Source: Alkaliphilus hydrothermalis (GTDB lineage Bacteria; Bacillota; Clostridia; Peptostreptococcales; Natronincolaceae). Taken from it: 64,000 bases of DNA. The stretch covers positions 1 to 64,000 of the forward strand of contig NZ_JAFBEE010000005.1 in the NCBI RefSeq assembly GCF_016908555.1, read 5' to 3'. Under the pieces are notes generated by a model. It saw nothing but the letters and a program-made list of their open reading frames with translations. It was not told the DNA's origin and made no database searches. Made by a program: the position numbers and the translations under genes. The number at the start of each line of letters is the position of its first letter. Position 1 is the first letter of the stretch. Below are positions 52,655-61,264 of the stretch, in pieces.

Positions 52655-54052
52655 TTAAGCAATTCTATCTTCTAATATCTTTTTAACCTTTTTATATGGT
52701 GTGTATAAGGTAATCTCTTTATCATTTTTTCTGTTTTTTATATTCACCCCTGCATTTGTATCAGCGTGAGTTTTTCCACAATTAGCACAGGTAAAAACTT
52801 CCCCAACTCTTTCACCAAAAGCACTACAAATACTACATATTTGAGAAGTATAGGCAGGATTTATTTTAGTTACTAAAACACAATTTAATTCTGCTTTATA
52901 ATTAAGCCTTTCATTTATATATCCTTTAATCCAAGAAGAAAGCTTTCTTTTGATATGTTTTGGAAATTTCTTTTCCCAACTTACAAATGTTAAATCTTCA
53001 ATCACTATTTCAGAAGGTTTGTCACTTATAAAAAATCTATTTAACTCTTGATTTATATAGCTTTTAGTTACTGATTCATGTCTATTTTTTAGCTTATTAT
53101 ATTTCTTTTTTCCTAAGTTGAATTTAAGAATATTCTCAGCTTTTTTAGTTTTACCTTCTTCAATATAAGTTTTATGTAAGGCATAGTATTTATTTCTTTT
53201 AGCATTAACCTCACTTAATCTTTCAGTTTCCTTAGAGAGTAAATCATTTAAATCCTCTCCGTAAAACTTACCTTCTGATGTTGCTATTAAAGTTTTATAT
53301 CCTTTATCAAGACCTATAACTTTGTCTTCTGACCAATTTTTATTGGCTTTAACTTTTTTAGGCCTATGAATTTCTAAAGTGTCGTCATTTAATATTATCC
53401 TTAGATTTCCTTTGTGAATATTTTCATCTTTTAATTTAACTTTTATCCTTTTTCCTCGGTCAAGTCCCATAATTTCAATATATAGCCCATTCTTATCTTT
53501 TTTATAGCTATACATATCTGCATCTATCATAAAGCTTCGCTTATTATATGAATAAGGTACTTTGCCTTTATATTTTCTAACATACCTACGAATTAGGCTA
53601 TATATGTATTTTTCTCTAATAACTAATTTTTCTATTTTCTTGGTTTTTTCTATTGATTTATGTTTTAAGATACTGAATAATAGCTTATCAGCTTTGATTA
53701 CATACAGAATAAAGGACCTTTCATCTTCTGTAAGGTTTTCATTTTTTAAGGTCACTGATTTAACCCTTAGCTTGATATTGGCCCATTCTGTTTTAATATT
53801 TGCAATAGCTTCATCAAGAGCCATTTTCCAATACCTTGCAGGAAGACACCACTGCTCTGCGAATTTTGCTTTTACCCAAACATCACGAATTTCTTTTTTT
53901 GCATTATTTAAAATGAGTAAGCTATTTATACCTGCATACCTAGAGTAGACATAGTTCTTAACTGCAACATAGCGTGTAGCTATATCTTTCAACTCATCTA
54001 TGTTTTCGATTTGTAGACTATGTTGCTTTATGCACTTTACTACAGTTATCAT
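52655..54052 (-). CDS. tnpB: TnpB RNA-guided nuclease (IS607-associated OrfB)
   Basis: 465 residues. The split RuvC active site is complete: Asp249 in GLDKG, Glu352 in IEDLTF and Asp431 in HADTNAGVNI. A Cys4 zinc finger (Cys406, Cys409, Cys422, Cys425) lies between the last two. TnpB cuts DNA at sites matching its omega RNA beside a target-adjacent motif, which helps the element persist. It starts 4 nt after the recombinase stop. Confidence 0.94.
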   Translation of the reverse strand: MITVVKCIKQHSLQIENIDELKDIATRYVAVKNYVYSRYAGINSLLILNNAKKEIRDVWVKAKFAEQWCLPARYWKMALDEAIANIKTEWANIKLRVKSVTLKNENLTEDERSFILYVIKADKLLFSILKHKSIEKTKKIEKLVIREKYIYSLIRRYVRKYKGKVPYSYNKRSFMIDADMYSYKKDKNGLYIEIMGLDRGKRIKVKLKDENIHKGNLRIILNDDTLEIHRPKKVKANKNWSEDKVIGLDKGYKTLIATSEGKFYGEDLNDLLSKETERLSEVNAKRNKYYALHKTYIEEGKTKKAENILKFNLGKKKYNKLKNRHESVTKSYINQELNRFFISDKPSEIVIEDLTFVSWEKKFPKHIKRKLSSWIKGYINERLNYKAELNCVLVTKINPAYTSQICSICSAFGERVGEVFTCANCGKTHADTNAGVNIKNRKNDKEITLYTPYKKVKKILEDRIA

Positions 54053-54056
54053 ATGC

Positions 54057-54674
54057 TTATTCTCCTTCTTTAAATAGCTTCTTTGATTCCTTAACTATAT
54101 TTTTATTTTTGTGACTTCTGCTTCCATATAGCTTTGCTGAAAAGACTGTTATTATTGAAAGTACATCTTCAACTAATTCTTCTTCATAAGTTTTTTGTTC
54201 GGTCTCATTTAGCACAATCACTTCTACATTGTGATATTTACACATTTCAAAAACAATTTCACTTCCAAACCTAAGCAGCCTATCTTTATAATTTAAAACT
54301 ATTCTCTCTAATTGATTAGTTTCTATTAATTTTAGCAACTCTTGCAAGCCTTTTTTATTATAGTTTAGCCCAGAGCCTATATCTTTTATAATTTTATAAG
54401 TCCATCCTTTAGCAGCACAAAATAGTTCTAATTTTTGAACTTGATTTTCTAAATCGTTTTTTCTAGCAGGTGTGGACACTCTAGCATATATCAAAGTTAT
54501 TTTTTTTGCATTTTTCTTCTTTCCATTTATATAGTTTTTCACTTCATCTAAGTCATATCGTCTATGACCTCCTGCTGTTCTGTGAGCTTTAATTTTATTT
54601 TCACGCTCCCATCTGCGCAAAGTGTCAACACTAACTCCTACTTCTTTAGCTGCTTTTCCGATGGTTAATAACAT
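54057..54674 (-). CDS. tnpA: IS607-family serine recombinase (TnpA)
   Basis: 205 residues: a MerR-like N-terminal HTH (TIGKAAKEVGVSVDTLRRWE, 4-23) and a small resolvase-type catalytic domain with Ser67 in YARVST and RLLRFGSEIVFEMC in the second half. This order, DNA-binding domain first, is specific to IS607. The gene starts close to a hairpin (54697-54729) that may lie in its promoter. Confidence 0.95.
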   Translation of the reverse strand: MLLTIGKAAKEVGVSVDTLRRWERENKIKAHRTAGGHRRYDLDEVKNYINGKKKNAKKITLIYARVSTPARKNDLENQVQKLELFCAAKGWTYKIIKDIGSGLNYNKKGLQELLKLIETNQLERIVLNYKDRLLRFGSEIVFEMCKYHNVEVIVLNETEQKTYEEELVEDVLSIITVFSAKLYGSRSHKNKNIVKESKKLFKEGE

Positions 54675-54696
54675 AATATCAACTCCTAAAATAAAA

Positions 54697-54729
54697 ATCC
54701 TAAGAACATTATATCAAATTCTTAGGATT
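54697..54729. other. Palindrome upstream of tnpA
   Basis: An 11-bp perfect inverted repeat AATCCTAAGAA / TTCTTAGGATT with a 11-base loop lies 23 nt before the tnpA start. It could shield the element from outside transcription or bind a regulator. Inferred only from symmetry. Confidence 0.5.
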
Positions 54730-54766
54730 AAAACAATAGATTTAAGTAGATTTACACAGATTTTAT

Positions 54767-55392
54767 TTAGCTACTAACTATCTCTGTGTTTGGGAGTTCC
54801 GCCAACATTTTTATGGCTTTAAAGTCTGTCGCCCCCATATAGGATGTGGTTAAAATCCTTAGTTTTTTCGTTTTAGTATGTTGTATTAAGGATTCCATAA
54901 TTAGCCGTAACCCACTAAACTTTATAAAAGATACCAACAAATCCACCCGATCAGCTGTAGCGATTTCATTATTAAGTTCGCTATACACAGTAGGTTCATT
55001 ATTTGATCCAGTAAATAACGAACTCTTTCCAATAGATGTAAGGGGTTGAATCTCCCGTAGGTCTTTTTTAATAATTTCCTTATCGAAAATTCCTCTTAAA
55101 AGATTTGTTTCATCTATTGCGTAGTTTTGAAATTCTTCATCTTCTATGACTTCTGAAAATACCCCAATCAATTTATTTGCTATCTCAATTTGTCTTGATA
55201 GGTCTTCCTTAGAGGATTTGTAATAATTTAATCCCTTCTTAAAGATGTATACTAAATAGGTAGAAAGAATTTTATTGGCATCTGTATGGTCGATCATTTC
55301 CTATAGACATCCAAATCCTCTACGTTGTTCCTTAACTCTTCATTTAATTCCTTGCTGATGACTTGTTCATATTGTCCTTTTATTAGTTTCAC
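54767..55392 (-). pseudogene. Truncated, frameshifted DEAD/DEAH helicase with PLD-like domain
   Basis: A remnant of the large restriction-like helicases that start with a PLDc domain. A GTG at 55392 begins VKLIKGQYEQVISKELNEEL and runs to a TGA near 55295, with the homology resuming in another frame at MIDHTDANKILSTYL. That frame continues for 176 codons through LVSFIKFSGLRLIMESLI and ends after LPNTEIVSS exactly at the IS607 end. The helicase and C-terminal domains, about 700 residues, are absent from the other side of the element. Confidence 0.8.
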
Positions 55393-55406
55393 AACCGCCC
55401 TCTTTT

Positions 55407-56828
55407 CTAATACCCTTCCCCATCAATATACCTCAACACCAGTCGAATGACCTCAGCCAGTCTAACTCCATCTACATTAGTCATATCATCCATATAGGTA
55501 TGTATCTTTTCCAAGTCCCTATGGATCAAAGTAACTGCCTGAACACTCTTTTTATTAAAGGGTCTTTGGTCACTGCCGATATCTGTGGAGGTATCCACCT
55601 CCATCCCCATTTCTTTTGCCAATTCAACTAATTCTATTGTTAGTTCTCTTGAGCTACCACCAATAGTCAATGGTATAATGTCGTCAGAGCCCACCATATC
55701 CATATTGATGACTGTACTGTTTTCTAAAGGAAAAATAGGATTGTTATAAGCATAATGCTGAGAGCCATAGAGGCCCTCTTCTTCCCCATTGAATCCAATG
55801 AAAACGATGGTTTTCTTTGGAGTTACTTTATTTTCCTTTAGTACTCTTGCAATCTCCATCATAGCCGCAGTACCAGAAGCATTGTCTAAGGCCCCCGGTT
55901 GGTAGGTTCCATCTTTATTATCCCCTACATGGTCAAAGTGCCCAGTGATGATGATATACTCATCCTTTAACGCTTCATCTTGCCCTGGGATTACTCCAAC
56001 TACATTTGATACTTCAACGTCTCTACAACTAAAGTCAACTTCCAAATATACTTTTAAGTCTTCCTGCTGTGCCTTTTTAAATTCCTCAAACACATCATTT
56101 GTCACCATGGCTACAACAGGGCCCTCTTCATTATCAGCCGCCTCAACACCATAGGAGGTAACAGTACTGACCAAATATGAGGAAGCATTTCTTCTATTGT
56201 CGTGATTAAAAATGATCCCCTTGATGGATTTATCAAGTTTTAAAACATCCCCTAATAAATCATGGGCTATGTTTTGATTATCAACAAGGGCAGCATCGAT
56301 TAGTAGTACTTTCCCCTCCAGCTCTTGGTTATCTTTATTGAGCTGCTTTTTATCATCTATCAGTACCATTTCTCCGGTAGCAGTACCTTTAATCTTTACC
56401 CCCTGCCATATGTTCAATATCCTATAGTCCATTAGATATTTAAACTCCGTAGTTGTATTCCCATTGGCATCTTCTATTCTTATGGTAGGGGTACGATCTG
56501 TAAAAAGTACCGATTGATTAAAGGGTTGACGATAATCAACTAATTGATTAGGACTTTCTAGACCAATTTCTTTAAAGTAGTTGGCGATATAGTCTACGAT
56601 CATATCATTTTCTGGTGTCCCTGCTAATCTCCCCTTATATTTCTCAGAACTAAACTCTTGAATGATCCCTAGGGTTTTCTCTATATCAATAGAGCTAACG
56701 TCAATATTTTGATATTGCCCCTTAACTAATTGTTGACCTGTATTTGTTGATGTACAGCCTGTAAATGAAGATAAGACCATCATTAGGACTAATAAAAGCC
56801 CCATAGATTTTAAATATCTCTTTAACAT
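55407..56828 (-). CDS. M28-family zinc aminopeptidase lipoprotein
   Basis: Secreted peptidase anchored as a lipoprotein. The start chosen at 56828 follows GGGGGAG and gives a signal peptide with lipobox SSFTGC (about 20-25 from that start). A PA-like insert lies at about 110-250, then the M28 core: ITGHFDHVG, ALDNASGTAAMMEIA, FIGFNGEEEGLYGS, and a late His in TLIHRDLEKIHTYMDD. All zinc ligands appear to be kept. It stands alone beside the accessory island. Confidence 0.92.
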   Translation of the reverse strand: MLKRYLKSMGLLLVLMMVLSSFTGCTSTNTGQQLVKGQYQNIDVSSIDIEKTLGIIQEFSSEKYKGRLAGTPENDMIVDYIANYFKEIGLESPNQLVDYRQPFNQSVLFTDRTPTIRIEDANGNTTTEFKYLMDYRILNIWQGVKIKGTATGEMVLIDDKKQLNKDNQELEGKVLLIDAALVDNQNIAHDLLGDVLKLDKSIKGIIFNHDNRRNASSYLVSTVTSYGVEAADNEEGPVVAMVTNDVFEEFKKAQQEDLKVYLEVDFSCRDVEVSNVVGVIPGQDEALKDEYIIITGHFDHVGDNKDGTYQPGALDNASGTAAMMEIARVLKENKVTPKKTIVFIGFNGEEEGLYGSQHYAYNNPIFPLENSTVINMDMVGSDDIIPLTIGGSSRELTIELVELAKEMGMEVDTSTDIGSDQRPFNKKSVQAVTLIHRDLEKIHTYMDDMTNVDGVRLAEVIRLVLRYIDGEGY

Positions 56829-57228
56829 AATTTTTCTCCCCCTTATCCAAATAGATTTTATCCTTACTCTCAAATGCTTAGATGTAATACTAATTATTGT
56901 TAATTCTATTTATATTACTCTTTTTCCTTTTTAAACCTACAAATAAAATATAAGCATTAATAATAATTAGATGAAAAAAATCCCCCGTATCATAATATAC
57001 TGATGGCTTTAAAAATCATAGATAATACCGAATCCAATAGTTGGACCATGGAGATATTATTATTATTCAATCCTATATTGATTGAAATAAATTGATTGAT
57101 ATATATATTTGTTAGGATTATAATTTATATCTTCGCATCCCTTGATGAATACCGACAATCCTTTGTTGATGGAAGATTTGGTAGTCTCATTAATGTAGCC
57201 ATTGACATGATTGGTATTTAAAAACAAA
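56829..57228. other. Gap between the M28 gene and tRNA-Pro
   Basis: About 400 bp, very AT-rich. No open frame with a ribosome site, no repeat, no known RNA. It must hold the peptidase promoter, but none stood out by eye. Confidence 0.4.
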
Positions 57229-57258
57229 AAACCCTGCATTCATTAGAATACAAGGTTT
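57229..57258 (-). terminator. Terminator after tRNA-Pro
   Basis: Imperfect stem AAACCCTGCATTC / GAATACAAGGTTT followed on the minus strand by TTTGTTTTT, directly past the CCA end of the tRNA. Confidence 0.8.
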
Positions 57259-57264
57259 CCTCAC

Positions 57265-57341
57265 TGGTCTGGCTGACAGGACTTGAACCTGCGACCTCCA
57301 GACCCCCAGTCTGGCGCGCTACCAAACTGCGCCACAGCCAG
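57265..57341 (-). tRNA. tRNA-Pro (anticodon GGG)
   Basis: 77 nt with encoded CCA. Acceptor arms CTGGCTG and CAGCCAG, discriminator A; D arm GGCGCAGTTTGGTAGCGC; anticodon stem CCAGA/TCTGG with loop CTGGGGG, placing GGG at positions 34-36; T arm GCAGGTTCAAGTCCTGT. GGG reads CCC and CCT codons. Confidence 0.95.
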
Positions 57342-57482
57342 ATATTAAGTTTGTTTCAAGGGTACTTTTATATTTTATGCAGAAACCGGTGTTTTGTCAA
57401 CCCTTTTTCCTTTAAAATCTTATATTGTACCTCTATGTAGATTATGACCATTATCAGGTAAAATATTCGGTGTATATTAAAA

Positions 57483-57519
57483 CAACAGCCTCAATTAATT
57501 CATATATTTGAGGCTGTTG
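57483..57519 (-). terminator. Terminator after spoIVA
   Basis: 12-bp stem CAACAGCCTCAA / TTGAGGCTGTTG with a 13-base loop and TTTT on the minus strand, about 27 nt past spoIVA. Confidence 0.9.
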
Positions 57520-57545
57520 CTGTTCTTATTTATACTATTTTCGCC

Positions 57546-59024
57546 CTACAGAATAATGGCAATCAATCCACCACTACCGTCATTGATGATCTTTTGAAGG
57601 GTTCTTTGAAGTTTGATTCTAGTATCCTCTGGCATCATGTACAGTTTGTTCTGTAACTGCTCCTTCACCATGTCATGAAGGGACTTACCAAACATATTGG
57701 TCTGCCAAATTGCCTCTGGACTTTGTTCAAATTCATCCAATAAATATTTCACTAGCTCTTCACTTTGCTTTTCAGTACCTACTATTGGAGATACCTCTGT
57801 AGCAATATCGGCTCTAATGAAGTGTAAAGATGGTGCATTTGCTCGAAGCTTAACTCCAAACTGATTACCATGCTTAAAGATTTCTGGTTCTTCTAGAGTC
57901 AACTCATCCAATGCTGGAGGTACTAGACCATAGCCAATATTTTTAACATCCCTTAAGGCTTTGTCAATCTTGTCATACTCCCTCTTAGCCTTTGATAATT
58001 CCATCATTAAGCCAATTAATTGATGATCACCCTCAATGTTGTAGCCTGTTTTTTCTTCTAATACTTTATAGAATAGATTATCTAAAGTCATTAAATCAAT
58101 CAAAGCAGTACCTTCACCCATCTTGATGTTTTCTAAGCCTGCCTTCTTGACATTTTCAATATCCTTCAAACGATTTACCATTCTATCTACATCTCTTAAA
58201 CATTTCATTTCAGCGGCAGCTTCCTTGATTTCATTTAAGATAGAAGCCTTTAACCAATGGGAAGACTCTATTGTCTCCAACCAGCCTGGAAGATTAATAT
58301 TGACCTCTGTTACTGGGAATTGGAACAGGATTTCTTCTAGAATTTCGTGGATTCCATTAGTGTTTAGCTTTGCAACATCCTTAATCACAACTGGCACTTG
58401 ATATTTTTCCTCTAACTGAAGCTTCAACTCGTGGGTAGCCTCCGCATCTGGAGTTCTACTATTCAGAACGATGACAAAAGGCTTATTAATTTCCTTTAAT
58501 TCTTGAATGACTCTTTCCTCAGCTTGTATGTAGCTACCTCTGTCAATTTCTGTAATAGATCCGTCAGTTGTCACAACGATTCCAATGGTGGAATGTTCTT
58601 TGATTACTTTACGAGTACCTATTTCAGCAGCTTCCTCAAAGGGGATTTGCTTCTCAAACCAAGGTGTATTTACCATACGAGGCTTACCATCCTCTTGATG
58701 CCCCAAAGCACCGTCTACTAAATATCCTACACAGTCAATCATTCTCATTTTAAAACTAGCGTTTTCCTTTAACATCAATTCTACTGCTTCATTTGGAACG
58801 AATTTTGGCTCTGTAGTTGTGATTGTTTTACCAGTACCGCTTTGGGGTAATTCATCCTTAGCCCGTTCTTTTTTGTAGGAATTCTCTATATTGGGTAGAA
58901 CAAATAAGTCCATTACTCTTTTAATTAGAGTAGATTTACCAGTTCTAACAGGACCTACAACACCAATATATATGTCTCCCTGTGTCCGTTGTGCTATATC
59001 TTTGTAAATGTCATAGCCTTCCAT
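57546..59024 (-). CDS. spoIVA: Stage IV sporulation protein A, spore-coat ATPase
   Basis: SpoIVA polymerises on the forespore surface, using ATP, to form the platform for the coat. 492 residues: an N-terminal TRAFAC-type ATPase with Walker A GPVRTGKST (24-32) and conserved switch residues, a middle domain, and the conserved C-terminus (IKLQRTLQKIINDGSGGLIAIIL). Start has AGGAGG upstream. It shows that the host forms spores. Confidence 0.98.
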   Translation of the reverse strand: MEGYDIYKDIAQRTQGDIYIGVVGPVRTGKSTLIKRVMDLFVLPNIENSYKKERAKDELPQSGTGKTITTTEPKFVPNEAVELMLKENASFKMRMIDCVGYLVDGALGHQEDGKPRMVNTPWFEKQIPFEEAAEIGTRKVIKEHSTIGIVVTTDGSITEIDRGSYIQAEERVIQELKEINKPFVIVLNSRTPDAEATHELKLQLEEKYQVPVVIKDVAKLNTNGIHEILEEILFQFPVTEVNINLPGWLETIESSHWLKASILNEIKEAAAEMKCLRDVDRMVNRLKDIENVKKAGLENIKMGEGTALIDLMTLDNLFYKVLEEKTGYNIEGDHQLIGLMMELSKAKREYDKIDKALRDVKNIGYGLVPPALDELTLEEPEIFKHGNQFGVKLRANAPSLHFIRADIATEVSPIVGTEKQSEELVKYLLDEFEQSPEAIWQTNMFGKSLHDMVKEQLQNKLYMMPEDTRIKLQRTLQKIINDGSGGLIAIIL

Positions 59025-59062
59025 TCAATTTTCCCTCCTTTTAGTATCTATATGTATAACTT

Positions 59063-59091
59063 TATACATGCTTAACATTATAAATATATGA
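59063..59091 (-). promoter_or_regulatory. Possible sigma-E promoter of spoIVA
   Basis: Minus-strand -35-like TCATATA (59085-59091) and -10-like CATGTATA (59063-59070), 14 bp apart. This spacing fits sigma-E, which drives spoIVA in Bacillus. The boxes are imperfect, so the call is tentative. Confidence 0.35.
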
Positions 59092-59214
59092 TTATACCAT
59101 GAGAATATGACTAATCCACCTTTTAAGCTGCTTAATACTTTATATTTTTTTACTAACCAAATTATGCCTAATATTTCTTTCATATCCCCAATTTTCAAGG
59201 AAAATAAGAAAAAA

Positions 59215-59241
59215 AGAATTCAATCAAAATGACTGAATTCT
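59215..59241 (-). terminator. Terminator of the DUF512-der-plsY-gpsA operon
   Basis: Stem AGAATTCA / TGAATTCT followed on the minus strand by TTTTTTCTTATTTT. It lies beyond three hairpin repeats, about 390 nt after the gpsA stop, so the repeats are inside the operon transcript. Confidence 0.85.
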
Positions 59242-59270
59242 AGTATCCTATATTTATATTATATTCGTAC

Positions 59271-59361
59271 AAGGAACAAGAAAGACCAGCGGTCGTCCCG
59301 GCTATGTAATACTCGAGAATGCTGGTCTTTCGCCAGTGACGAAGAAGGTGGTGGCTTTTCA
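59271..59361 (-). repeat. 120-bp hairpin repeat, copy A of three
   Basis: Truncated at one end. Arms AAAGACCAGC/GCTGGTCTTT are kept but the inner stem is damaged (GGCTATGTAATACTCG). Ends in TTTTCA followed by GTATCAACATCA instead of ACAGGC. Confidence 0.88.
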
Positions 59362-59373
59362 GTATCAACATCA

Positions 59374-59488
59374 GACTGTTCAAAATACCTTAGATTCGAG
59401 GAACAAAAAGAACTAGCGAACGCCGCGTATAAGAAATACGCGAGAATGCTGGTCTTTCGCCAGTGACGAAGAAGGTGGTGGCTTTTCA
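59374..59488 (-). repeat. 120-bp hairpin repeat, copy B of three
   Basis: Begins GACTGTTCAAAA. The left arm AACTAGC no longer fits the right arm GCTGGTCTT, while the inner stem GCGTAT/ATACGC is kept. It ends like copy A, with GTATCAATATCA, so A and B arose as one duplicated unit. Confidence 0.88.
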
Positions 59489-59500
59489 GTATCAATATCA

Positions 59501-59620
59501 GGCTGTTCAAAAGCCTCCAGATTCAAGGAACAAGAAAGCCCAGCGATCGTTGCGTATAAGTAATACGCGAGAGTGCTGGGCTTTCGCAGTGACGAAGAAG
59601 GTGGTGGCTTTTCAACAGCC
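59501..59620 (-). repeat. 120-bp hairpin repeat, copy C of three
   Basis: Full 120 bp, bounded by GGCTGTTCAAAA and TTTTCAACAGCC, with arms AAAGCCCAGC/GCTGGGCTTT that differ from its neighbours on both sides of the stem. Its end lies 10 bp after the gpsA stop codon. Confidence 0.93.
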
Positions 59621-59630
59621 TGATGGCTGC

Positions 59631-60662
59631 TTACCAGTTAAGGTTCTCAGTTTCCACCACTTCCTCCATCTCATGGGTTCGATTCCTAGTCATTAAATTA
59701 GTGACTGCATCTTTTGCATTGGTTCCTTCATAGAGGATATTATAAATCTCCTCTGTGATGGGCATTTCAATATTATATTCCTTTGCTAATTGAAAAGCAG
59801 CCTTTGTCGTGGTGATTCCCTCCACTACCATTCCTATTTCCTTTAGGGTCTCTTCTAGGGTTTTTCCTTGACCTACGAGGATACCCGCACGACGATTTCT
59901 ACTATGCATACTGGTGCAGGTTACGATTAGGTCTCCGATCCCTGATAGTCCTGCAAAGGTGGCAAGATTTCCCCCCATTGCTTTACCTAATCTAGCGATT
60001 TCGCGAATCCCTCTCGTCATTAGGGCTGCTTTTGCATTATCACCGAAGCCTAATCCATCGGTGATTCCTGCTCCGAAAGCGATAACGTTCTTTAATGCTC
60101 CCCCCAGCTCTACTCCTACTAGATCTGGATTGGTATATACCCTAAAGGATGGAGTTATAAATAAGTCCTGTATATATTCTGCATGACTCCTTGATTTTGA
60201 TGCAACTGCCACTGTAGTTGGCATCTCTTTACACACTTCTTCCGCATGGGAAGGTCCTGATAATGTTACAAATGGTTGCCCTGGTAATATCTCGTCTATT
60301 ACTTCTGAGATTCTTAAAAGCGTATTCTGCTCTAGCCCTTTTGACGTATTTACGATGATTTGATGGGGTTTAACTATTGGTGCAATCTTCATGAAAACAC
60401 TTCTAACCGATTGGGTAGGAACCGACATCAAAATCACATCAACATCTAAAATAGCCTTTTCTAAATCTGTTGAAAGATACAACTCCTCTGGGATATGTAC
60501 ATTAGGTAGATAGCGACAGTTTTCCCTTTTCTCTAGCATTTCCTCGTATTGCTTGATATCCCTCATCCACAAGTTAACACGATGTCCCTTTCCTTGTAGT
60601 ACAAGTGCCAGTGCTGTTCCCCAGCTTCCTGCCCCAAGGACTGCTATTGAAGAATAATTCAT
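59631..60662 (-). CDS. gpsA: Glycerol-3-phosphate dehydrogenase (NAD(P)+)
   Basis: Makes sn-glycerol 3-phosphate, the backbone of membrane lipids. 343 residues with the Rossmann motif GAGSWGTA (10-17), the catalytic lysine in GVELGGALKNVIAFG, and GLSGIGDLIVTC. Downstream of plsY (13-nt gap), which uses its product. Confidence 0.97.
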   Translation of the reverse strand: MNYSSIAVLGAGSWGTALALVLQGKGHRVNLWMRDIKQYEEMLEKRENCRYLPNVHIPEELYLSTDLEKAILDVDVILMSVPTQSVRSVFMKIAPIVKPHQIIVNTSKGLEQNTLLRISEVIDEILPGQPFVTLSGPSHAEEVCKEMPTTVAVASKSRSHAEYIQDLFITPSFRVYTNPDLVGVELGGALKNVIAFGAGITDGLGFGDNAKAALMTRGIREIARLGKAMGGNLATFAGLSGIGDLIVTCTSMHSRNRRAGILVGQGKTLEETLKEIGMVVEGITTTKAAFQLAKEYNIEMPITEEIYNILYEGTNAKDAVTNLMTRNRTHEMEEVVETENLNW

Positions 60663-60675
60663 TAAAAACTCCCCT

Positions 60676-61263
60676 TTATCTTGATTTTTTGCTAATTTTA
60701 CGTTCTGTACCCTTCATTAATCTTTGGATGTTCTCTCTGTGACGATATATTGCCATCCCTGCTAATACTAAGCCAAAAAATAAATAATGAGTTCCTTCAA
60801 AAAAATATAAAATCACTGGCAATAAGGATATAGCCGTCACGGATGCTAAGGATACATACCTATAACGAAATAAAATAATACTGCCAAACAAAATGACAAT
60901 GGCTGAAGCTAAGGGCTGAATCACCACCATCACACCTATGGTGGTGGCGATTCCTTTCCCCCCTTTAAATTTCAACAGAGCAGGCCAATTATGACCAATA
61001 ATGGCAGCCAAACCTGTTAGGAGGGCCAGTTGCTCTCCTCCAAAGTGTCTGCCTAGAAATACAGCCGCCACACCCTTCAAAGAATCCCCTAAGAAGGTGA
61101 TGATACCGGCCTTTAATCCCAATGTTCTAAAGACATTGGTGGAACCAGCATTGCCACTGCCATGGTTCCTAATGTCTATATTGGCTCCTAGCTTACCTAC
61201 AATAAATGAAGTAGCAAAATTACCTATTAAATATGCTAATAAAATAACCCACCACTGTTGCAC
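60676..61263 (-). CDS. plsY: Glycerol-3-phosphate acyltransferase PlsY
   Basis: Uses acyl phosphate to acylate glycerol 3-phosphate at the membrane. 195 residues with five membrane helices, GSGNAGSTNVFRTLG (about 36-50), GHNWPALLKFKGGKGIATTIG and the C-terminal RHRENIQRL motif. Placed between der and gpsA, the usual order. Confidence 0.97.
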   Translation of the reverse strand: MQQWWVILLAYLIGNFATSFIVGKLGANIDIRNHGSGNAGSTNVFRTLGLKAGIITFLGDSLKGVAAVFLGRHFGGEQLALLTGLAAIIGHNWPALLKFKGGKGIATTIGVMVVIQPLASAIVILFGSIILFRYRYVSLASVTAISLLPVILYFFEGTHYLFFGLVLAGMAIYRHRENIQRLMKGTERKISKKSR

Positions 61264-61264
61264 T

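Larger units (their letters stand above)
52421..54762 (-). mobile_element. IS607-family insertion sequence
   Basis: An element of about 2.3 kb with a serine recombinase and a TnpB. The outer ends share TAGATTTACATAGG (52445-52458) and TAGATTTACACAGA (54747-54760), 11 of 14 bases alike, in direct orientation. IS607 elements have no classical inverted repeats and make no target duplication, so exact ends are uncertain. Its right end sits at the point where the helicase remnant (54767) loses homology. Both genes are intact, so it may still move. Confidence 0.85.

Noticed and set aside
59259..59696. Frames on both strands through the repeats after gpsA
   Set aside because: Same cause: translated repeat units with no family match or ribosome site.
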